A DNA stretch of 64,000 nt. Source: JANQPX01 sp965204405. GTDB lineage: Bacteria; Pseudomonadota; Alphaproteobacteria; Geminicoccales; Geminicoccaceae. The notes below the pieces were generated by a model. It had not been told where the DNA came from and did no database searches. It saw only the letters and a program-made list of their open reading frames with translations. The position numbers and the translations under genes were made by a program. The stretch is taken from the NCBI GenBank assembly GCA_965204405.1, contig CBDBEN010000004.1:1178001-1242000 (forward strand), written 5' to 3'. Positions 59,995 to 64,000 of the stretch are shown in pieces. Numbering within the stretch: the first letter of the stretch is position 1; each line of letters starts with the position of its first letter.

Positions 59995-61232
59995 TTATTC
60001 CTTCGATCGATCTTCAAGAGGGACACGCCGTCCAGCTCATCGGCGGTGAGGAAAAAGCGCTCGACGCCGGCGACCCGAGGCCACTGGCCGCTCGGTACGG
60101 TCGGGTTGGCGAGATCGCGGTGATCGATCTCGATGCAGCGCTCGGTCAGGGCAGCAATCAGGCGACCATTCGTGATCTGATCGAGATGACGCCCTGTCGG
60201 GTCGGCGGCGGCATTCGAAGTGTCGATGCAGCCATCGGCTGGCTGGATCGAGGAGCGGCCAAGGTCATTCTCGGTACGGCTGCGAGGCCGGAAATTCTGG
60301 AACAGCTTCCGCGTGATCGCGTGGTTGTTGCACTGGATGCCAAGCATGGCGACGTCGTGGTTGAGGGATGGCAGAAATCGACGGGCCGAGGCGTGATCGA
60401 GCGCATTGTCGAACTTCGAGGTCTTGCCGAGAATTTCATGGTGACCTTCGTCGAACGCGAAGGCCGGCTTGGCGGCACGGACATGGCTTTCGCCAAGGAG
60501 ATCAAGGAAGCGGCCGGCGATGCGGAGGTCACCATTGCCGGTGGCGTGACCGCCGCTGATGAAGTCGCGGAACTCGATCGTCTCGGCTGCGATGCGCAGA
60601 TCGGCATGGCGCTCTACACCGGCCAACTCGGTTTGGCGGAGGCCTTCACGGCACCCTTGAACAGCGATCGCCCGGATGGCCTTTGGTCGACTGTCGTCAC
60701 CGACGAGCGCGGCGTTGCACTCGGATTTTGTTTTTCCGATCTGGAATCAATCACCACTGCCCTGGATCGCGGCATCGGTGCTTACCACTCACGTTCCCGC
60801 GGGCTTTGGATCAAGGGCGAAAGCTCGGGTGCCGTGCAGGAACTGGTTGGCATGGCGGCGGATTGTGATCGCGATTGCCTCCGTTTTGTGGTTCGCCAGG
60901 CAGGTTCCGGTTTTTGCCATCTGAACACGCGGACCTGCTGGGGCGAGGACCGGGGAATTTCCCGTCTGGTCCGCCGCCTGGAGGCGAGGCGCGAACAAGC
61001 GCCAGCTGGATCCTACACGGCCCGTCTCTTCCAAGACCGAGACCTTCTAGGCGCCAAGCTTCAAGAAGAAGCCGAAGAACTGGCAACGGCTCCTAATCGC
61101 GATAACGCTGTCGATGAAGCAGCCGACGTCCTGTTCTTCACGCTTACGACCCTTGCCGCGCGCGGCATTGATATCGGCGAGGTCGAAGCGGTTCTTGATC
61201 GGCGGGCGCTCAAGGTAACGCGCCGGGACTGA
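59991..61232 (+). CDS. HisA-HisI-HisE triple-fusion histidine biosynthesis protein
   Basis: One 413-residue ORF carrying three histidine enzymes in order. Residues 1-225 are a HisA barrel (ProFAR isomerase): IPSIDLQEGHAVQLIGGEEK with the first catalytic Asp, VVVALDAKHGDVVVEGW with the second, and MVTFVEREGRLGGTD where the usual TDISRDG is altered. Residues about 230-315 match HisI (PR-AMP cyclohydrolase): SRSRGLWIKGESSGAVQELV, DCDRDCLRF and CHLNTRTCW, with the zinc and magnesium residues. Residues about 320-413 match HisE (PR-ATP pyrophosphatase): YTARLFQDRDLLGAKLQEEA, EELATAPNRDNAVDEAADVL. HisI-HisE fusions are common; HisA fused ahead of them is unusual in my knowledge. Translation is coupled to hisF by a 4-bp overlap. 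Confidence 0.9.
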   Translation: MIIPSIDLQEGHAVQLIGGEEKALDAGDPRPLAARYGRVGEIAVIDLDAALGQGSNQATIRDLIEMTPCRVGGGIRSVDAAIGWLDRGAAKVILGTAARPEILEQLPRDRVVVALDAKHGDVVVEGWQKSTGRGVIERIVELRGLAENFMVTFVEREGRLGGTDMAFAKEIKEAAGDAEVTIAGGVTAADEVAELDRLGCDAQIGMALYTGQLGLAEAFTAPLNSDRPDGLWSTVVTDERGVALGFCFSDLESITTALDRGIGAYHSRSRGLWIKGESSGAVQELVGMAADCDRDCLRFVVRQAGSGFCHLNTRTCWGEDRGISRLVRRLEARREQAPAGSYTARLFQDRDLLGAKLQEEAEELATAPNRDNAVDEAADVLFFTLTTLAARGIDIGEVEAVLDRRALKVTRRD

Positions 61233-61277
61233 CGATTGGATCAGGGAGTACGTCGGCAAAGTCGTATGAGCCGATGG

Positions 61278-61655
61278 TCACTCACCGTCCTGAAAGTCCT
61301 GGCGGCGGTTCTTATACTGCGCTGCAATCATCAGTGCTTTGGCCGGTCGCATCAGGCCAAGGACGAGGATCATCGTAAGCGGAAGCCAGATGACGAGATG
61401 CAGCCAGACCGGCGGCGCCAAACGAACTTCGGCATAGAGGGCAAGGCCGACAACGATCGCGCCAACCAGGAAAATGATGAACGGCACTGGCCCGTCACCG
61501 CTGTCCTGTCCGGAAAGGTCGACGTCACACCGCTCACATCGGTTTTTTACTTTTAGAAAGCCTTGGAAAAGCGGACCCTGGCCGCAGGCGGGGCATCGGC
61601 AGAGCAGGGCTGTCGAAAATAAAGGTGGCGGACGATCATTCATGATGTCCGCCAC
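61278..61655 (-). CDS. DUF983 family membrane protein
   Basis: A 125-residue protein with a zinc-ribbon-like N-terminus (CRCPACGQGPLF and NRCERCDVDL) and two membrane helices (PFIIFLVGAIVVGLALYAEV and LHLVIWLPLTMILVLGLMRP). DUF983 genes usually follow ctaE in alphaproteobacterial cytochrome oxidase clusters, as here, and may help assembly; the function is not known. The frame starts with a GTG at 61655 with GAGAGA before it; an ATG at 61643 is the alternative. It converges with the his operon. Confidence 0.88.
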   Translation of the reverse strand: MADIMNDRPPPLFSTALLCRCPACGQGPLFQGFLKVKNRCERCDVDLSGQDSGDGPVPFIIFLVGAIVVGLALYAEVRLAPPVWLHLVIWLPLTMILVLGLMRPAKALMIAAQYKNRRQDFQDGE

Positions 61656-61691
61656 TCTCTCGATCGTTAAGTTGTTTCAGCCTCTTCCGTC

Positions 61692-62558
61692 TCAATGGGC
61701 GACGAGATTGCCGGCCCACCAATAGACCCAGCAGAACAGGAACAGCCAGACGACATCGACGAAATGCCAGTACCAGGCTGCGGATTCGAAACCGATATGC
61801 TTCTCGGGTTTGAAATGCGATTTGTAGACCCGATAGAGGCAGACTGCGAGGAAGGTCGTGCCGACGAACACATGAAAGCCGTGGAAGCCGGTGGCCATGT
61901 AGAAGGTCGACCCGAAGATCTGACTGGAAATCTGGAAACCTTGGGGGTGATAGATCGTGTGGATGTACTCGTAGGCCTGGAAGCCCGTGAAGATCGCACC
62001 AAGGCCGACGGTCAGCCAAAGCGGCAGCCGTGCCTTGTCGTTTCGGCCTTCCATGATCTCATGATGAGCCCAGGTCACCGTGCAGCCGGAAAGCAGCAGG
62101 ATCAGAGTGTTGAGGAGGGGAATATCCCAGGTCGGAACGGCATGGGTTCCAGGTGGCAGCCAGCTATAGCCCTCGACCGTGGCCGGATCCGGATAAACCA
62201 GGGCGCCCCAGAAAAAGGCCCAGAAAAAGGCGAAGAAGAACAAGACTTCCGACGTGATGAACAGAGCCATGCCCAGGCGTAAGCCCTTGGAGACCACCTC
62301 GGTATGGTCACCACCAGCGCTTTCCTTGACCACGTCCCGCCACCAGCCGAACATGGTGTAGAGAATGGCAACCACACCGCCCAGAAGCACCCAGACGCCG
62401 CCTGGAACCTCGCGCATGTAGAACAAGAGCCCAATGACCAGAATAACGGCGCTAATGCTACCGATAAATGGCCAGGGGCTCGGGTTGACCAGATGATAGT
62501 CGTGATTGACGTCGTGATGATGATCGGCGTGGGTGGCTGCGTCGGACGTCGAAGCCAT
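61692..62558 (-). CDS. ctaE: Cytochrome c oxidase subunit III
   Basis: A 288-residue seven-helix subunit of aa3-type cytochrome c oxidase. A histidine-rich N-terminus precedes YHLVNPSPWPFIGSISAVIL. Family motifs include GMALFITSEVLFFFAFFWAF (with the conserved SE), YSWLPPGTHAVPTWDIPLLN, LLSGCTVTWAHHEIMEGRND and ATGFHGFHVFVGTTFLAVCL, ending HFVDVVWLFLFCWVYWWAGN. It lies between DUF983 and ctaG on the minus strand, about 90 bp downstream of ctaG. Confidence 0.97.
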   Translation of the reverse strand: MASTSDAATHADHHHDVNHDYHLVNPSPWPFIGSISAVILVIGLLFYMREVPGGVWVLLGGVVAILYTMFGWWRDVVKESAGGDHTEVVSKGLRLGMALFITSEVLFFFAFFWAFFWGALVYPDPATVEGYSWLPPGTHAVPTWDIPLLNTLILLLSGCTVTWAHHEIMEGRNDKARLPLWLTVGLGAIFTGFQAYEYIHTIYHPQGFQISSQIFGSTFYMATGFHGFHVFVGTTFLAVCLYRVYKSHFKPEKHIGFESAAWYWHFVDVVWLFLFCWVYWWAGNLVAH

Positions 62559-62649
62559 CGCAGGTTCTCCTAGTTCTTCTGGTCAAAACAGCGGTTGATC
62601 AGGGTCGTCATGCAACGCTCCCTACGAAACCGATTGGTGGAATCAAAGC

Positions 62650-63231
62650 TCATGATGCAGGACGTTCATTTGAGGAAGCGTTAACCAGGGCTTTGGTTTC
62701 ATCCTCGAGCATGAAGAACGTGTAGGACAGTGTGATCGTCTTCAGATCCTTGGTATTTTCGTCGTCCAAAATGCTCGGATCGACGAAAAATGAGACAGGC
62801 ATGTCGACCTGCTCGCCTGGCTGAAGCGTCTGCTCGGAAAAGCAAAAGCAATCGATCTTCGAAAAGTAAGGGCCAGCTTTATGCGGTGTGACGTTGAAAG
62901 TGGCACTGCCGACGACTGGCTGATCGGATGTGTTTACAGCCTTGTAGAAGGCCAGGCGATCCTCACCGATCCTTACCTCGATCTCACGCTGAACCGGCTG
63001 AAAGGACCAAGGCAGACCATCGCCGATGCTGGCATCGAAACGAATACGAATCGTCCGGTCCAGGACATCAGAAGCCCCACGGTCCGCAATCTGGGTCGTG
63101 CCGCCGTAGCCCGTTACCTGACAAAATAGCCGGTAAAGCGGCACGGACGCAGCCGTCAAACCCGCCATTGCGAGGATGACAGCAGCGAGGCAAACCGCTG
63201 TGGTGACGTTGGTTTTGCGCTTCCGGCTCAT
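62650..63231 (-). CDS. ctaG: Cytochrome c oxidase assembly protein CtaG (Cox11)
   Basis: A 193-residue copper chaperone that delivers copper to the CuB site of oxidase subunit I. One N-terminal membrane helix (TTAVCLAAVILAMAGLTAAS) is followed by YRLFCQVTGYGGTTQIADRG and the copper-binding motif KIDCFCFSEQTLQPGEQVDM (CFCF), then MPVSFFVDPSI and TLSYTFFMLEDE. The start overlaps the upstream 43-aa gene by 4 bp. Confidence 0.96.
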   Translation of the reverse strand: MSRKRKTNVTTAVCLAAVILAMAGLTAASVPLYRLFCQVTGYGGTTQIADRGASDVLDRTIRIRFDASIGDGLPWSFQPVQREIEVRIGEDRLAFYKAVNTSDQPVVGSATFNVTPHKAGPYFSKIDCFCFSEQTLQPGEQVDMPVSFFVDPSILDDENTKDLKTITLSYTFFMLEDETKALVNASSNERPAS

Positions 63232-63359
63232 GCGACATTTCCGCTGAGCTTGATCATGGTAATAGCGTAGAACAGCAGCACGAGGACCAGAAGGCCCACT
63301 GCCAAGGCAATGTTCTTTCGCTTCCGACGGCGCTGCTGCTCAGGTGAGAGTATGGTCAT
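63228..63359 (-). CDS. CoxF-like small membrane protein (43 aa)
   Basis: A short gene between ctaB and ctaG, easy to miss. The peptide begins MTILSPEQQRRRKRKNIALA and has one membrane helix (ALAVGLLVLVLLFYAITMIK), then a short tail. It overlaps both neighbours by 4 bp (ATGA), a sign of translational coupling. Small proteins of this plan sit at the same place in many alphaproteobacterial oxidase clusters and are often called CoxF; the role is presumed assembly. Confidence 0.8.
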   Translation of the reverse strand: MTILSPEQQRRRKRKNIALAVGLLVLVLLFYAITMIKLSGNVA

Positions 63360-64000
63360 CCGATCCATCCCGCGATCATTGGCAGAGATGTTCGGACCAT
63401 GTCATCGATAACCAGCGCTCCAAATACGCCGAACAGATAAACGATCGAGAAACGGAATGTCTTCGTTGCTGACCGATGGGTGCCGTCCCTCCAGAGCCTG
63501 ATGGCATGAAACAGAAACCCGAGACCAAGTGCTGTTGCTGCCACGGCGTAGAGCCAACCGAACGGCCCCAAAAAGATGGGAAGCCAGGTAACCGGCAAGA
63601 GGATCAGCGTATAGGCGAGGATATGCCGTCTTGTGGCCTTGTCGCCTGAAATAACCGGCAACATCGGCACGCCGGCGACCGCGTAGTCCTTCGATCGGAA
63701 AAGGGCAAGGGCCCAAAAATGCGGCGGTGTCCAGAAAAAGATGATCGCGAACAGAACCACTGGCACCAAGCCGAGATCGCCTGTGACCGCAGCCCATCCA
63801 ACCATCGGCGGCAAGGCCCCCGCGGCCCCGCCGATAACAATATTCTGCGGCGTGCGACGCTTGAGCCACATCGTGTAGACGACGATGTAAAAGGCAATTG
63901 TAAGGGCCAGAAGTGAGGCCGCCAGCCAATTGACAGCAAGCCCCATCGTCATGATCGAGATCACCGCCAGTGTAATCCCAAACGCCAGCGCATCGGCAGG
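63356..64000 (-). CDS. ctaB: Protoheme IX farnesyltransferase CtaB (partial, cut by right edge)
   Basis: The C-terminal 214 residues of a UbiA-superfamily prenyltransferase that makes heme O from heme B for the oxidase. The frame is open to the window edge, where it reads ADALAFGITLAVISIMTMG. Visible motifs: YTMWLKRRTPQNIVIGGAAG, ALPPMVGWAAVTGDLG, FFWTPPHFWALALFRSKDYA and VAGVPMLPVISGDKATRRHI. The second aspartate-rich motif is replaced by FRSKDY, as usual in CtaB. The N-terminus and the first aspartate motif lie outside. The stop overlaps the CoxF-like gene by 4 bp. Confidence 0.94.
   Translation of the reverse strand, partial: PADALAFGITLAVISIMTMGLAVNWLAASLLALTIAFYIVVYTMWLKRRTPQNIVIGGAAGALPPMVGWAAVTGDLGLVPVVLFAIIFFWTPPHFWALALFRSKDYAVAGVPMLPVISGDKATRRHILAYTLILLPVTWLPIFLGPFGWLYAVAATALGLGFLFHAIRLWRDGTHRSATKTFRFSIVYLFGVFGALVIDDMVRTSLPMIAGWIG

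Noticed and set aside
1..64000. CRISPR arrays, transposons, prophage or integron
   Set aside because: No regularly spaced repeats, transposase, integrase or phage structural genes were seen.

Overview
The window looks like a piece of an alphaproteobacterial chromosome of moderately high GC. Four things point there: the cytochrome oxidase gene order ctaB - 43-aa CoxF-like protein - ctaG - ctaE - DUF983; a class I lysyl-tRNA synthetase; IalB and DUF3553 family proteins; and the ubiA - ycjX - ycjF block. I cannot name a genus. I see no rRNA, tRNA, CRISPR array, transposase or prophage. Most of the window is ordinary core chromosome with a few accessory patches.

Layout. 1-3250: a sugar-type ABC cassette (permease cut by the left edge, binding protein) divergent from a WYL regulator. 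3350-5894: pqqE, a 26-residue pqqA hidden in a gap, and divergent oxyR. 5986-6062: a 77-nt inverted repeat. 6161-13820: malonyl-CoA synthetase, polyphosphate kinase with a divergent SixA-like phosphatase, a lipoprotein, a 2OG-Fe(II) oxygenase, a RibD/DHFR-like protein and a GFA protein. 14099-17918: a likely catabolic operon (M81 peptidase, AA_synth, EthD, class III aminotransferase). 18008-25286: rhodanese, DUF1330, IalB, rlmN-sppA, a TPR protein and an MFS carrier. 25296-39044: cell-envelope and nitrogen-control genes (two SPOR proteins, glnD-murJ, an FtsH variant, a sulfotransferase, DUF3553, PBP1A).

39602-46083: rsmB-lysS, an acyl-CoA synthetase, an AstE/AspA-like deacylase and an unknown membrane protein. 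46288-48890: an unknown gene and a radical SAM gene. The 3' part of the first and the 5' part of the second lie in a low-GC patch, while their outer ends are GC-rich. This mosaic is the strongest candidate here for an undescribed accessory system. 48952-53055: rsmE, divergent ubiA, and ycjX-ycjF.

53183-56905: an amino-acid ABC binding protein and an enlarged permease in an apparent operon with a family 1 beta-glucosidase, without an ATPase gene. 57128-61232: a compact histidine operon, hisG-hisB-hisH-hisF, ending in one ORF that reads as a HisA-HisI-HisE triple fusion. 61278-64000: the cta cluster on the minus strand, with ctaB cut by the right edge.

The main points for follow-up are the HisA-HisI-HisE fusion, the low-GC mosaic pair, pqqA with its hairpin, two ABC permeases with large insertions, the M81/AA_synth/EthD/aminotransferase operon, and several precise inverted repeats. 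One of these is a perfect TGTGA-N6-TCACA site at 35892-35909.
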